A stretch of 64,000 bases of DNA from Pseudomonas kairouanensis (GCF_004682055.1 NZ_QUZU01000026.1:1-64000), one strand, 5' to 3'; shown: positions 16,329-26,333, counted from the first letter of the stretch. Numbers and translations: made by a program. The notes: generated by a model from the sequence alone, not told the origin.

Positions 16329-18123
16329 GGGCCTGGACGTCGAACAGCTCGGCATAGCGTCCACCGGCCGCCATCAATTGGTGGTGGCTGCCCTCCTCCA
16401 GAATCTGCCCGCCGTCCAACACAATAATGTGGTCGGCACTGCGCACACTGGAGAATCGGTGGGAAATCAACAAGGTCATGCGGCCCTTGGCATGCTCGCG
16501 AAAGTGCTCGAACACCGCCGCCTCAGCGCCGGCATCAAGAGCCGCTGTGGGTTCATCGAGGATCAGCAGGTCGGCATCCTGGCGCATATAGGCGCGCGAC
16601 AAGGCGACTTTTTGCCATTGCCCGCCGGACAATTCCTGGCCGCCGAACCAGCGCCCCAACTGCGTTGAATAGGTGTTGCTCAAACGCTCGATGAATTCGG
16701 CCGCCACGCCTTGGGTGGCCGCGCTGCGCCAGCGGGCCTGGTCGTTCATGGCGTCGACATCGCCCACGCCAAGGTTCTCGCCGACGGTCATCTGATAGCG
16801 GATGTAATCCTGGAATATCACCCCGATACGCTGGCGCAGGGTCTGTTCGTCCCAGTCCTGCAGGTCGCTGCCATCCAGCAGGATGCGGCCTTCGTCCGGG
16901 GTATACAGACGGGTCAGCAGTTTGATCAGGCTGGTCTTGCCCGAGCCGTTTTCCCCCACCAGCGCCAGGCTTTGCCCCGGTGCCAAGTGCAGGCTGATAT
17001 TACGCAGCGCAGCGGATGTGGCGCCTGGGTAGGTGAAACTCACCTGCTCGCAGCGCAGGCCGTCGCCCGGTTGCGCCCCCTGAGTGAGCCGGCCATGGGG
17101 CTTGACCACGGGGGTTTCGAGGTACTCATACAGGTCAGAGAGGAACAGGCTGTCGTCATAGAGCCCGGCGATTGCACTGAGGCTGGCGGTGATTGCGCTC
17201 TGGCCCTGTTTGAACAGCACGATGTACATGGTCATCTGGCCCAGGCTGGTCTGGCCGCGCACGGTGTCGAGTACCACCCAGGCATAGGCCAGGTAAAACG
17301 CTGCGGTGCCCAGCAGGCCCAAGCCAAAGCCCCAGGCGTCACGGCGCACGGTCAGTTGGCGGTCTTCTGCATACAGTCGATTAGCATTGTCGCGGTAGCG
17401 CTTGAGTAACAACGGGGCCAGGCCAAACAGCTTGACCTCTTTGGCGTGGGCCTCGTGGGACAGCAGGGACTCCAGGTAATTCTGCTGACGCGTCTCGGGG
17501 GCGCGCCGGTGGAACAGGCGGAATGCATTGCCCGAAAAATGCGTCTCGGCGAAGAACACCGGCAGCGCGCCGACCACCAGGATCAACAGCGCCCACGGCG
17601 AGAAATGCACCAGCAACACCGCAAAACTCACCAGCGAAATGAGGTTCTGCACCAACCCCAGGCCTTTGGTCACCAAGCTCAGCGGCCGCGTCGAGGCGCC
17701 CTGACGTACGCGCACCAATTTGTCGTAGAACTCGGCGTCTTCAAATTGCAGCAGCGAAAGGGTCTGGGCTTTTTCCAGCACCATCAAGTTGACCTTCACC
17801 CCCAACCTCACCCGCAACAGCGACTGCTGCATCGACAGCGCCCGTTGCGCAGCGGCCAGTAGCGCCAGCACGCCGGCCTCGGCCAATACGTAACGCATCA
17901 CCGGCCACACCGGTGCCTGGCTGCCAGTGGCATGCACCTGCATGGCGTGCACCACGCCGTCCACAATGCGCTGGCCGATCCAGGCCGCGAGTGCTGGCAG
18001 CAGCCCTGCGACTATTGTCGCCAGCAGCAGGCCCAGGAACAGAGGGCGTGAGGTGCCCCACACCAGCCCCAGTGCCCTGCGCGCCTGGGTGGAAAATACG
18101 CTCAACCGATTGAACAGCAGCAT
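16315..18123 (-). CDS. ABC transporter, fused permease and ATP-binding protein
   Basis: A 602-residue ABCB/MsbA-like half-transporter that would act as a homodimer in the inner membrane. The N-terminal ~330 residues hold about six membrane helices. The C-terminal nucleotide-binding domain has Walker A GENGSGKTS, the signature LSGGQWQKVALSRA and Walker B LLILDEPTAALD, so it looks functional. The substrate is not evident; the family exports lipids, peptides or drugs. It is a single gene, divergent from the sensor kinase. Confidence 0.85.
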   Translation of the reverse strand: MLLFNRLSVFSTQARRALGLVWGTSRPLFLGLLLATIVAGLLPALAAWIGQRIVDGVVHAMQVHATGSQAPVWPVMRYVLAEAGVLALLAAAQRALSMQQSLLRVRLGVKVNLMVLEKAQTLSLLQFEDAEFYDKLVRVRQGASTRPLSLVTKGLGLVQNLISLVSFAVLLVHFSPWALLILVVGALPVFFAETHFSGNAFRLFHRRAPETRQQNYLESLLSHEAHAKEVKLFGLAPLLLKRYRDNANRLYAEDRQLTVRRDAWGFGLGLLGTAAFYLAYAWVVLDTVRGQTSLGQMTMYIVLFKQGQSAITASLSAIAGLYDDSLFLSDLYEYLETPVVKPHGRLTQGAQPGDGLRCEQVSFTYPGATSAALRNISLHLAPGQSLALVGENGSGKTSLIKLLTRLYTPDEGRILLDGSDLQDWDEQTLRQRIGVIFQDYIRYQMTVGENLGVGDVDAMNDQARWRSAATQGVAAEFIERLSNTYSTQLGRWFGGQELSGGQWQKVALSRAYMRQDADLLILDEPTAALDAGAEAAVFEHFREHAKGRMTLLISHRFSSVRSADHIIVLDGGQILEEGSHHQLMAAGGRYAELFDVQARGYR

Positions 18124-18239
18124 GGATGGGATGGGCCCCTTATGAGGTGTAGGATCAGCGTCCGGAACCGCGTGGCGTGCGCGCTTGTCACTATGGTCTC
18201 TGTCACTCTTCGCGACTGACGCGGCTAGCTGAGCGAAAT

Positions 18240-20792
18240 ATGGAAAAAGCTTTGAGTGAACTCAATCGTGATCAGCTGGAAGCAGAGATCGTAAGGCTGC
18301 GCGCTCAACTGGCAGAAGGCGCTCGCGCCCCATTGCCGGACGTCGCCGACGCGCAAGTATCGCGTATTTCCATGGCGCAAACCCAAGAACGTTATCGACT
18401 GGCCGTCAAGGCCACCAGCGATACGATTTGGGACTGGGATATGCAAACCGACCAGATCCTGTGGAATGAGGCGCTGCAAAGCACCTTCGGCTATTGCCTG
18501 GCGACATTGGACACATCGGGTGAATGGTGGATCAGCCAGATCCACCCCGAGGAGCGTGAGCGCGTACGCACCTCTATCTTTGCCGTGATCAACGGTAGCG
18601 GCACGGCCTGGACCGAGGAGTATCGGTTCCGCCGCCTGGATGGAACCTATGGAGACGTGCTCGACCGCGGGCATGTGATCCGCAATGCCGAGGGCAAGGC
18701 CCTGCGGATGATTGGTGCGATGCTCGACCTGTCGCGCATGCGCATTGCCGAATCCGCATTGCGTCAGAGCGAGGAGCGTTTTCGCACGATTCTGGAGACG
18801 GTGGAATCCGCCTTCGCCATCGTCAAAGTCAAGTTCGACGCCGACGATCAACCGATCGACTATTGCTTCGTGGAAGCCAACCCCGCGTTCGAGCGCCAGG
18901 CCGGGGTGAACCTGCGCGGTAAATGGGTCACCGAGTTTGCCCCCAATCTGGAGCGCTTCTGGTTCGAGACCTACGGGCATGTGGCCAAGACCGGCGAGCC
19001 TGCCACCTTTGAAAACTACGCCGAGGCCTTCAAGCGCTGGTTCGACGTGCGTGCAGTGCGCGTGGGTGCGCCAGGCGACCGGCAGATCGCGATCATTTTC
19101 AGCGATGTCACCGAACGCAGGAATGCCCAGGAGCGCCTGCGCATCAGCGAAGCCATTGCGCGGCAAAACGTGCAGCGTGTGCAGCTTGCGCTGGCGGCTG
19201 GCGCAATCATCGGCACCTGGCACTGGGACGTGCCCAACGACCGTTTCACCATTGATGAGGCCTTCGCCCATGCGTTCGGTTTGGACCCTGCCCTGGGCCA
19301 CGAGGGCCTGAGCATGGCCCAAGTGGTCGCGACGGTGCATCCCGAGGACCGCGACGGGCTGTCGACCGCCATCGCCGCTGCGCTGCTCAGGGGCGGCGCC
19401 TACGCGCACCAGTATCGGGTACGCCGGGCCGACGGCAAGTATTACTGGATCGAAGCCAACGGCCGCGTGGACCTTGCCGAAGACGGCTCGGCCGTAAGCC
19501 TGCCGGGGGTGGTCATCGATGTCGAAGGCCGGCGCTCGGTTGAAGCCGAGCGCGACCGCGCCACAACGGCACTGCGGGTGTTGAATGAAACCCTCGAGCA
19601 GCGCGTCGCCGAGCGCACCGCCGAATTGATCCAGGCCGAAGAGAAACTGCGTCAGTCGCAAAAGATGGAAGCCGTCGGCCAACTGACCGGAGGCCTGGCC
19701 CATGATTTCAATAACCTGCTGGCCGGGATCTCGGGCTCCCTGGAGTTGATCGCGATGCGGATCGCCCAAGGTCGATGGCCGGAGGTCGACAAATACATTG
19801 TCACTGCCCAGGGCGCGACTAAACGGGCGGCGGCATTGACCCACCGCTTGCTCGCGTTCTCCCGCAGACAGACCCTGGACCCCAGGGCCACGGATGTGAA
19901 TCGGCTGGTGGAAGGCATGGGCGAACTCATCCAGCGTACGGTGGGCCCAAGCATTACCGTCGAGCCCCTGTGCGCGGCGAATAGCTGGCCGACCCTGGTG
20001 GATGCCAGCCAGCTGGAGAATGCCTTGCTGAACCTGTGCATCAATGCCCGTGACGCCATGCCCCACGGCGGACGCATCAGCATCGAGACCGCCAATGTCA
20101 TTGTCGATGCACAAATGGCCGTCGCCCACGAGATCGCTGCCGGGCAATACCTATGCCTGAGCGTCACCGACACGGGCATGGGCATGACACCCGAGGTGCT
20201 GGCCAAAGCCTTCGACCCGTTCTTCACCACCAAACCCATCGGCCAGGGCACCGGCCTGGGTCTGTCGATGATCTATGGCTTCGCCAAACAGTCTGGCGGC
20301 CACGCCCGCATCAGCTCGCTCGTTGGCCAAGGTACATCGATCAATATTTACCTGCCGCGATTTGACGGTAGGCCGTTGGAAGACAGTCGAGAGATCAATC
20401 ATGCTTCGGCCACTCCCGCCAAGTCCGGTGAAACCATCCTGATCGTGGATGATGAACCGAGCGTGCGCATGCTCCTGATGGATGTGCTGGGCGGGCTCGA
20501 CTACAGCTTGATAGAGGCCGGCGATAGCGTTGCCGGCCTGAAGGTGCTGCGGTCCGATGTGCATATTGACCTGCTGATCACAGACGTCGGCTTGCCCGGC
20601 GGCATGAACGGCCGCCAGATGGCCGACGCCGGCCGAGAGGTGAGACCGAATCTGAAAACCCTGTTTATCACCGGCTATGCCGAGAATGCCGCCATCGGCG
20701 AGGTGAGCCTTGGGCCAGGCATGGAAGTACTGACCAAACCCTTTGCAATTGAAGCGCTGGTGGCGCAGGTAGACGCGCTGATCAAGCGTTGA
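18240..20792 (+). CDS. Hybrid sensor histidine kinase with three PAS domains
   Basis: This 850-residue, apparently soluble kinase has a short N-terminal coiled coil, three PAS/PAC regions (about residues 50-165, 175-295 and 310-440), and a coiled-coil linker. A HisKA segment follows with the phosphoacceptor His488 in GLAHDFNNLLAG, then a HATPase with the G-box GTGLGLSMIYGF, and a receiver domain with Asp782 (LLITDVGLPGG). The AHDFNN version of the His box is typical of HWE/Fix-like kinases with receiver ends. No partner regulator is adjacent. The ligand of the PAS domains is unknown. The start at 18240 is preferred; upstream codons overlap the promoter region. Confidence 0.87.
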   Translation: MEKALSELNRDQLEAEIVRLRAQLAEGARAPLPDVADAQVSRISMAQTQERYRLAVKATSDTIWDWDMQTDQILWNEALQSTFGYCLATLDTSGEWWISQIHPEERERVRTSIFAVINGSGTAWTEEYRFRRLDGTYGDVLDRGHVIRNAEGKALRMIGAMLDLSRMRIAESALRQSEERFRTILETVESAFAIVKVKFDADDQPIDYCFVEANPAFERQAGVNLRGKWVTEFAPNLERFWFETYGHVAKTGEPATFENYAEAFKRWFDVRAVRVGAPGDRQIAIIFSDVTERRNAQERLRISEAIARQNVQRVQLALAAGAIIGTWHWDVPNDRFTIDEAFAHAFGLDPALGHEGLSMAQVVATVHPEDRDGLSTAIAAALLRGGAYAHQYRVRRADGKYYWIEANGRVDLAEDGSAVSLPGVVIDVEGRRSVEAERDRATTALRVLNETLEQRVAERTAELIQAEEKLRQSQKMEAVGQLTGGLAHDFNNLLAGISGSLELIAMRIAQGRWPEVDKYIVTAQGATKRAAALTHRLLAFSRRQTLDPRATDVNRLVEGMGELIQRTVGPSITVEPLCAANSWPTLVDASQLENALLNLCINARDAMPHGGRISIETANVIVDAQMAVAHEIAAGQYLCLSVTDTGMGMTPEVLAKAFDPFFTTKPIGQGTGLGLSMIYGFAKQSGGHARISSLVGQGTSINIYLPRFDGRPLEDSREINHASATPAKSGETILIVDDEPSVRMLLMDVLGGLDYSLIEAGDSVAGLKVLRSDVHIDLLITDVGLPGGMNGRQMADAGREVRPNLKTLFITGYAENAAIGEVSLGPGMEVLTKPFAIEALVAQVDALIKR

Positions 20793-20840
20793 GGCGCGTG
20801 GTTTTGAGCTATCGTCTCTCATCAGCACAAGGACATTTCG

Positions 20841-22412
20841 ATGCTTGGACGCAAACAGCCAAAGACCCAGGCGCACAACGTCACTGAAGCGGTTGCCTTC
20901 GCCGCCGTGAGCCCCGGCGCTGCGTTTCGCCTGACGGTCATTTTTATGCTGACGGTGATCCTGGCGTTCCTGGCCGTTGAAGGCTGGCGGACCTGGCGCG
21001 ACTATCACGCCGCCTTCGCTTCGGCCCGCGACTCTGTCACCAACCTGGCCCGGGCAACGGCGCAGCACGCCGAAGATGCGATTCGGCAGGTCGACGTACT
21101 GACGGCGGCGCTGGGTGAACGGGTGGAAGGCGACGGATTGCAGACCATCAATGTGTTGCGCATCCACAACTTGTTGGTCCAGCAGGCCAAGCTGATGCCG
21201 CAGCTACATGGCTTGTTTATCTATGGGCCAGACGGGCAGTGGATCGTGACCGACAAAGCGGTGATTCCAGAACCTGCGAACAATGCCGACCGCGATTATT
21301 TCCAGTACCACCGCAGCCACACCGATCGAAACGTGCGCATCGGCGAGGTGGTCAAGAGCAAGTCCACCGACGACCTCATCATCCCCATTTCGCGCCGCCT
21401 GAATAACCCCGATGGTTCATTTGCCGGGGTGCTGCTCGGCACCATCAAGGTCAGCTATTTCGTCGACTACTACGGCGACTTCAAGATCGATGACAAAGGC
21501 GCGTTGGTACTGGCGCTGCGCAGTGGAACCATCCTGGTGCGCCGCCCGTTTTTCCCCGCCATCGTCGGCAAAAGCCTGGCGGACAGTGCAATCTTCACGC
21601 GCTACCTGCCCGTGTCCAATGAAGGCATCGCCGAGGTCAAAGCGGTGGTGGATGACACCGAACGCGTGTATGGCTACAGAGCGCTGACCACTTACCCGCT
21701 GGTGGTTGAAGCCGGGCTTTCGCGCGAATCCATTATTGCCCCGTGGCGCTGGGACCTGTTTAAAACCGGGTTTGTGTTGTTCTTCCTGATCAGCGCCTTC
21801 ACGGTGTTCGGGCTGATTGTGTTGAATCAATTGCGCCAGCGAATGGTGATGGAAAAAGCCTTGCGCGTGGCCCATCAATCCATGCGCGACATGGCGCTGT
21901 CCGACAGCCTGACGGGGCTTGGCAATCGCCGACGCCTCGACAGCGCCCTGGTGGATGAGATTCTGCTGGCCAAGCGGCAACGCTCCCATCTGTCGTTGAT
22001 CATGCTGGATGTTGACTATTTCAAACGCTACAACGACACCTACGGGCACGCCGCCGGTGACGACTGCCTCAGCGCCGTGGGCCAAGCGATTGCACGCGCG
22101 GTAAAAAGGCCCGGTGACCTGGCCGTGAGGTATGGCGGCGAAGAGTTTGCGGTGCTGCTGCCCAATACCGACAGCCTCGGCGCTGCCGTGGTGGCCAAGG
22201 ATATCCTGGAGGCCATCCGCGCCCTGAAAATCGAGCACAGCGCCCACCCACAGGGCTACGTGACGGCCAGCGCCGGTATCGCCGGCAGCCAACCCTGCGA
22301 GCAGCCCGTGACGCCGAGCCTGTTGATCACCTCGGCAGACAAAATGCTCTACATGGCCAAGCAGAACGGCAGGGATTGTTATTGCGTGGCGTCCACGCCC
22401 ATTCTTCAGTGA
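20841..22412 (+). CDS. Membrane diguanylate cyclase with periplasmic Cache-type sensor
   Basis: A 523-residue protein with a membrane helix at about residues 32-52, a periplasmic region of ~250 residues of dCache type (FIYGPDGQWIVTD, DRDYFQYHRSHTD), and a second helix at about 308-330. A GGDEF domain with the active motif GGEEF (432-436) and the intact inhibitory site RPGD (423-426) follows. It should respond to an extracellular small molecule. AAGGA precedes the ATG. It follows the kinase by 48 bases, so joint transcription is possible. Confidence 0.88.
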   Translation: MLGRKQPKTQAHNVTEAVAFAAVSPGAAFRLTVIFMLTVILAFLAVEGWRTWRDYHAAFASARDSVTNLARATAQHAEDAIRQVDVLTAALGERVEGDGLQTINVLRIHNLLVQQAKLMPQLHGLFIYGPDGQWIVTDKAVIPEPANNADRDYFQYHRSHTDRNVRIGEVVKSKSTDDLIIPISRRLNNPDGSFAGVLLGTIKVSYFVDYYGDFKIDDKGALVLALRSGTILVRRPFFPAIVGKSLADSAIFTRYLPVSNEGIAEVKAVVDDTERVYGYRALTTYPLVVEAGLSRESIIAPWRWDLFKTGFVLFFLISAFTVFGLIVLNQLRQRMVMEKALRVAHQSMRDMALSDSLTGLGNRRRLDSALVDEILLAKRQRSHLSLIMLDVDYFKRYNDTYGHAAGDDCLSAVGQAIARAVKRPGDLAVRYGGEEFAVLLPNTDSLGAAVVAKDILEAIRALKIEHSAHPQGYVTASAGIAGSQPCEQPVTPSLLITSADKMLYMAKQNGRDCYCVASTPILQ

Positions 22413-22444
22413 AACAGTGCCGATATTGATTGAAGGACACACCG

Positions 22445-22957
22445 ATGGCCCTTTCCAGCTCACGCCTGACTTACCGACAGCCTGAACCCGCAGACCTCAC
22501 GCGGCTGTTCGAGATCTACGGGGACCCCAGGACCCAGCAGTTCAACCCCGCCGGCCCGCTCGTGAGTATCAATGACGCGCAGGACGTATTGGATACCTGG
22601 CTTGCGCACTGGCAGGTGCACGGGTTTGGCTGGTGGGCTATAGCGCAGAGTGAATTGCCGGAAACCGTCATAGGCTTTGGCGGCATCGCTCACTACAACT
22701 ATGGCGGCGAGCCCAGGCTAAACCTGGGTTACCGATTCGCCGTGGAGGCTTGGGGCAAGGGATTTGCGACGGAATTAGGCGCGACCGCTATCAGCCACGC
22801 CTTTGAATCGCTAGGGGTTGAGCGCATCTGGGCACTGGTGCGACCCAGCCACAGTGCCTCGATCAACGTCCTGGAAAAGCTCTCGATGAAGCACTGCGGG
22901 TACCTGGATGACGTACCGGGACAAGCCCCGAGCCTGGTCTATGCGCTCGTCGGGTGA
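22445..22957 (+). CDS. GNAT-family N-acetyltransferase (RimJ/RimL-like)
   Basis: A 170-residue acetyl-CoA-dependent acetyltransferase of the type acting on protein N-termini or small molecules. Recognisable parts are the RLTYRQPEPADLTRLFEIYGDP start, the acetyl-CoA-binding segment with GYRFAVEAWGKGFATE, and the C-terminal VRPSHSASINVLEKLSM motif. The ATG at 22445 lies 7 bases after GAAGGA; an in-frame TTG at 22430 is less likely. It lies 32 bases after the cyclase gene. The substrate is unknown. Confidence 0.82.
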   Translation: MALSSSRLTYRQPEPADLTRLFEIYGDPRTQQFNPAGPLVSINDAQDVLDTWLAHWQVHGFGWWAIAQSELPETVIGFGGIAHYNYGGEPRLNLGYRFAVEAWGKGFATELGATAISHAFESLGVERIWALVRPSHSASINVLEKLSMKHCGYLDDVPGQAPSLVYALVG

Positions 22958-23004
22958 GCGCAATCACTTGTTGGAACCCGACTGAGAGAAGTGCGCAAGC
23001 AGCT

Positions 23005-24660
23005 TCAAACCTGCGCAGCGATACTGGCTTTGCTTTGGAACATGGCGGTGTCGGCCTTGAAAATCAGATCGTCCAGACCTTCGCCATCCTCCGGATACCA
23101 CGCCACCCCTAGGCTGGCGCTGACCTTGATCTGGCTGTTTCTCCATGGAATGGGCAGGTCGATGGCCTTACAGATTTCATCGGTGATGCGCTGGATATCG
23201 CTTCTGTGATGCGCGCCGTCGAGCAGCACGATAAATTCATCACCGCCCATGCGCGCGGCTATTTCGAACTCGCCAATATTGGATTTGATCGCCGAGGCTG
23301 CGTGGATCAGCATGGCATCGCCCGCCTGGTGGCCATAACGATCATTGATCTGCTTGAAGTGGTTCAAGTCGATATAGCACAGGGCCAGATGCTCTCCACG
23401 ATGCTTTGCGTCGAGCAGCCGCTGACTAGCGAAGGGAATAAAACTATTGCGATTGGGTAAGCCCGTCAGGCTGTCATAGAAAGCCAGCTTGTGTACTTCC
23501 TCTTCCGCGAGTTTGCGCAACTTGATCTCGTTGCGTAGATGACGCTGGGCATTCAACAGAACCAGAGCAAACATCAGGACAAGCACAGAGCCGATGCTGA
23601 TCAGCACAATGGTCTTGCGCAGTTGCTCGACGAGGTGTGGCGGGTTGGGATCGTAAATGAAGTTTTCCAGACCGGCGATACTGTCGACCATGCCCAGTTC
23701 GAGGAAAGTTTCGGCCATACGTTGCCAGCGCCCTGGGTTCATATGACCAATCTCGATCAGGTCAGATACCACCAGCGGACGCATGGCCTGAGCTTCGAAC
23801 TGCAAGTGCGCGCGACTTTTCTCCACCGAATACTGATTGAGCAGCAGGTCTATGATTTGCTCGGGGTTATCCATCGCGTAACGCCAGCCGCGCAAGGTAG
23901 CGCGGCGGAAGGCCTCGACCCGCTGTGGATTTTCGTCAATCTCGGTCTGGCTGGTGAACAGGATGTCGCTGTAGAAGTCGATCCCGTAGGTGGCGGGCGA
24001 GATGATGTTGTATTCCACGCCCCGCTGTTGCAGGTAGAACGGCTCGTTGGTCAGGTACGAGTTGAACGCCGCAACTTTACCGCTGGCCAGATCCCCAATT
24101 TGAAAACTGCTGGGTAGCAGTTGTAGTTTTTCGAGGGGTATACCCTCGCTACGGAACATCGCCAGAAAGTCGGCATCGGTCTGTGCATCCATCAGCATCA
24201 CCGGCTTGCCGATCAGGTCATGCACAGTGCGAACACCTTGGTCTGTGCGCGCCACGAGCACGGAAGGTGAGTGCTGAAAAATCACCGCCAGCGCGACCAA
24301 GGGCTTGCCATGCAGGCGTGCGTAGAGCAATTCACTGTTGGCTTCGCCGTATTGGGCACGCCCAGAGAGCACTTCTTCGACCGGCGTGACCTTGGGGCCA
24401 CCTTCGTGCAAGCGCACGTCCAGCCCTTCTTCGCGGTAATAGCCCTGGGCGATGGCGGCGTAGTAGCCCGCGAACTGGAACTGATGCTTCCAACGCAGTT
24501 GTACATCAATCACCTGCTCAGCACCGTTCTGTTGAGTGACCGGACTCGCCCACGCAGCCTGATTCCAGAGCAGCATGAAACACAGCAGTCGACGCAGCCG
24601 AACCAGGAGAAGTCTCTTCGATGGGCCTAGCGTGTTAGAGCAGCAACAGAGGCTGGGCAT
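23005..24660 (-). CDS. NMT1/THI5-like periplasmic sensor fused to a GGDEF domain
   Basis: A 551-residue protein with a signal/anchor (about 15-40), then a substrate-binding domain resembling thiamine-pyrimidine-binding proteins (RWKHQFQFAGYYAAIAQGYYREEGLDV, a hallmark of NMT1/THI5-like proteins). A membrane helix at about 345-365 and a GGDEF cyclase domain with an intact GGDEF (472-476) follow. The RxxD inhibitory site is absent (GEFE at that place), so product feedback is not expected. The start is uncertain; the ATG at 24660 gives a normal signal, while the frame stays open to 24906. It probably couples a pyrimidine-like ligand to cyclic di-GMP. Confidence 0.82.
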   Translation of the reverse strand: MPSLCCCSNTLGPSKRLLLVRLRRLLCFMLLWNQAAWASPVTQQNGAEQVIDVQLRWKHQFQFAGYYAAIAQGYYREEGLDVRLHEGGPKVTPVEEVLSGRAQYGEANSELLYARLHGKPLVALAVIFQHSPSVLVARTDQGVRTVHDLIGKPVMLMDAQTDADFLAMFRSEGIPLEKLQLLPSSFQIGDLASGKVAAFNSYLTNEPFYLQQRGVEYNIISPATYGIDFYSDILFTSQTEIDENPQRVEAFRRATLRGWRYAMDNPEQIIDLLLNQYSVEKSRAHLQFEAQAMRPLVVSDLIEIGHMNPGRWQRMAETFLELGMVDSIAGLENFIYDPNPPHLVEQLRKTIVLISIGSVLVLMFALVLLNAQRHLRNEIKLRKLAEEEVHKLAFYDSLTGLPNRNSFIPFASQRLLDAKHRGEHLALCYIDLNHFKQINDRYGHQAGDAMLIHAASAIKSNIGEFEIAARMGGDEFIVLLDGAHHRSDIQRITDEICKAIDLPIPWRNSQIKVSASLGVAWYPEDGEGLDDLIFKADTAMFQSKASIAAQV

Positions 24661-24933
24661 GGTGAGAGTCCGTGAATCGCGCTTAACGTTGAGCGTGCAA
24701 GGGGGGGCGGGACATTGTGACATCAGTGGTGCGGGGGCAGCAATTGGGTAGGGACAGGCCGAAAGCGGACGTTCTTGAGCCGCCACTATCTTCAAATAGT
24801 GAGCAAATGGTCCCGTGGCGATGACTGCCAGAGAGCCGTTGAGGCTAGCAGCGGATTCATGACAGGGTATCGACTCGATTTCCGAATTACCCAAATCCTC
24901 CTTCACACACCAACATTACATCGCCTTTTACAC

Positions 24934-24962
24934 TTGCTGAAACGTTTCATCAGGATTATAAA
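24934..24962 (+). promoter_or_regulatory. Promoter with Cra/FruR-like operator before the DUF4432 gene
   Basis: TTGCTG (24934-24939) and TATAAA (24957-24962) are 17 bases apart, giving a good sigma-70 promoter 30 bases before the ATG. A perfect 12-bp palindrome TGAAACGTTTCA (24938-24949) overlaps the -35 element. It matches the known Cra (FruR) recognition sequence and is also typical of other LacI-family repressors. Repression by a sugar-responsive regulator is inferred. Confidence 0.62.
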
Positions 24963-24992
24963 AAGCATACAACTCCAAGAAAGGCTGCTGCC

Positions 24993-26207
24993 ATGACCCC
25001 GCTCAAATTCGTTGTTGCCCTCAGCGCACTGTCTGCTGCCTCCCACGCCATGGCTTGGGATTACGTTCTGCTCGACAGTGACAAAGCCGCTCAGAACTGG
25101 CAGATCACCAGCCAGCAACTCGGCATAAAGACCGACACTCCCTTCAGCGTTACCCTGCGCACCTTGCATGGCGGTCGGCAGGAGGGTGTCAGCATTGTCG
25201 ATATCGATAACGGTACGATGAAACTCTCGGTCGTGCCGACACGGGGGATGAATGTCTTGCAGGCCTCGGTCGGTGATGTGCGCATGGGCTGGGATTCGCC
25301 GGTCAAGGAAGTGGTCAACCCGTCCTTCATCGAACTCAATGGCCGCGGTGGTTTGGGCTGGCTGGAAGGTTTCAATGAGCTGGTCACCCGCTGCGGATAC
25401 GAATGGGTCGGCCACCCCGGTGTCGACAACGGCGAACTGCTGACCCTGCACGGGCGAGCCGCCAACATTCCTGCGAGCAAGGTCACCCTACACATCGATG
25501 AAAAACCACCGTACGCCATCACCCTGCGCGGCGAGCTCAAAGAGCAGGCGTTCAAGAAGGTCGACTTCTCCGTCGCGACGGAGCTGGTCACCGAGCCCGG
25601 CAGCGTAGTGTTCGCCCTCAACGACACCCTGACCAACAACGGCGACTATCCGAAGGAATACCAGGCGCTGTATCACAGTAACTTCAGCACCCCGTTCCTG
25701 GAACAGGGCGCTCGTTTCGTCGCGCCGGTGAAGCAAGTGTCGCCGTTCAACGACAAGGCCAAGGGCGATCTGCCCGAGTGGCAAACCTACCGCGCACCGA
25801 CCAAGGACTACGACGAAACGGTTTACAACGTGGTGCCTTACAGCGATGCCAAGGGCGATACGTTGACCGTGTTGCATAACAAGGCCGGCAGCCTGGGGGT
25901 TTCGGTAGGCTTCAATACGCAGACACTACCGGTGTTTTCCCTGTGGAAAAACACCGATACCCAAGGCCAGGGATATGTCACGGGGCTGGAGCCGGGCACC
26001 AGTTTTTCCTACAACCGCCGTTATCAGCGGCCACTGAACCTGGTGCCGACCATTGGGCCGAAGGAACACAAGCAGTTCCGCATCCATTACAGCTTGTTGG
26101 CGAATAAGGCGGCAGTGGATAAGGCCTTGAAGCAGGTGAGCGAGATTCAGGGTGGGCGAGAAACCGAGGTGCGGCAGACGCCGTTGGTTGATCTGACCAA
26201 GGGGTGA
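24993..26207 (+). CDS. Secreted DUF4432 / aldose-1-epimerase-like protein
   Basis: A 404-residue protein with a cleavable signal peptide (cut near SHAMA-WDY), so it is periplasmic. The mature protein belongs to the DUF4432 group of galactose-mutarotase-like beta-sandwich proteins. Features are VVPTRGMNVLQA, GWLEGFNELVTRCG, LTLHGRAANIPA with a conserved His, and LEPGTSFSYNRR. It probably binds or epimerises a sugar. The Cra-like operator in its promoter supports a link to sugar metabolism. It is a single gene. The exact substrate is unknown. Confidence 0.8.
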   Translation: MTPLKFVVALSALSAASHAMAWDYVLLDSDKAAQNWQITSQQLGIKTDTPFSVTLRTLHGGRQEGVSIVDIDNGTMKLSVVPTRGMNVLQASVGDVRMGWDSPVKEVVNPSFIELNGRGGLGWLEGFNELVTRCGYEWVGHPGVDNGELLTLHGRAANIPASKVTLHIDEKPPYAITLRGELKEQAFKKVDFSVATELVTEPGSVVFALNDTLTNNGDYPKEYQALYHSNFSTPFLEQGARFVAPVKQVSPFNDKAKGDLPEWQTYRAPTKDYDETVYNVVPYSDAKGDTLTVLHNKAGSLGVSVGFNTQTLPVFSLWKNTDTQGQGYVTGLEPGTSFSYNRRYQRPLNLVPTIGPKEHKQFRIHYSLLANKAAVDKALKQVSEIQGGRETEVRQTPLVDLTKG

Positions 26208-26333
26208 CACCGGCCAGGGCATTGTCGGCCGATGGGCAACTCGCAGCGACAGAGACTGTTGCCTCTTGGTCGACAAGCGACACATTCAGCGGTGTGTGAT
26301 TGGCACGATGTGGGTCGCGTGAGCGTCTTCTGT

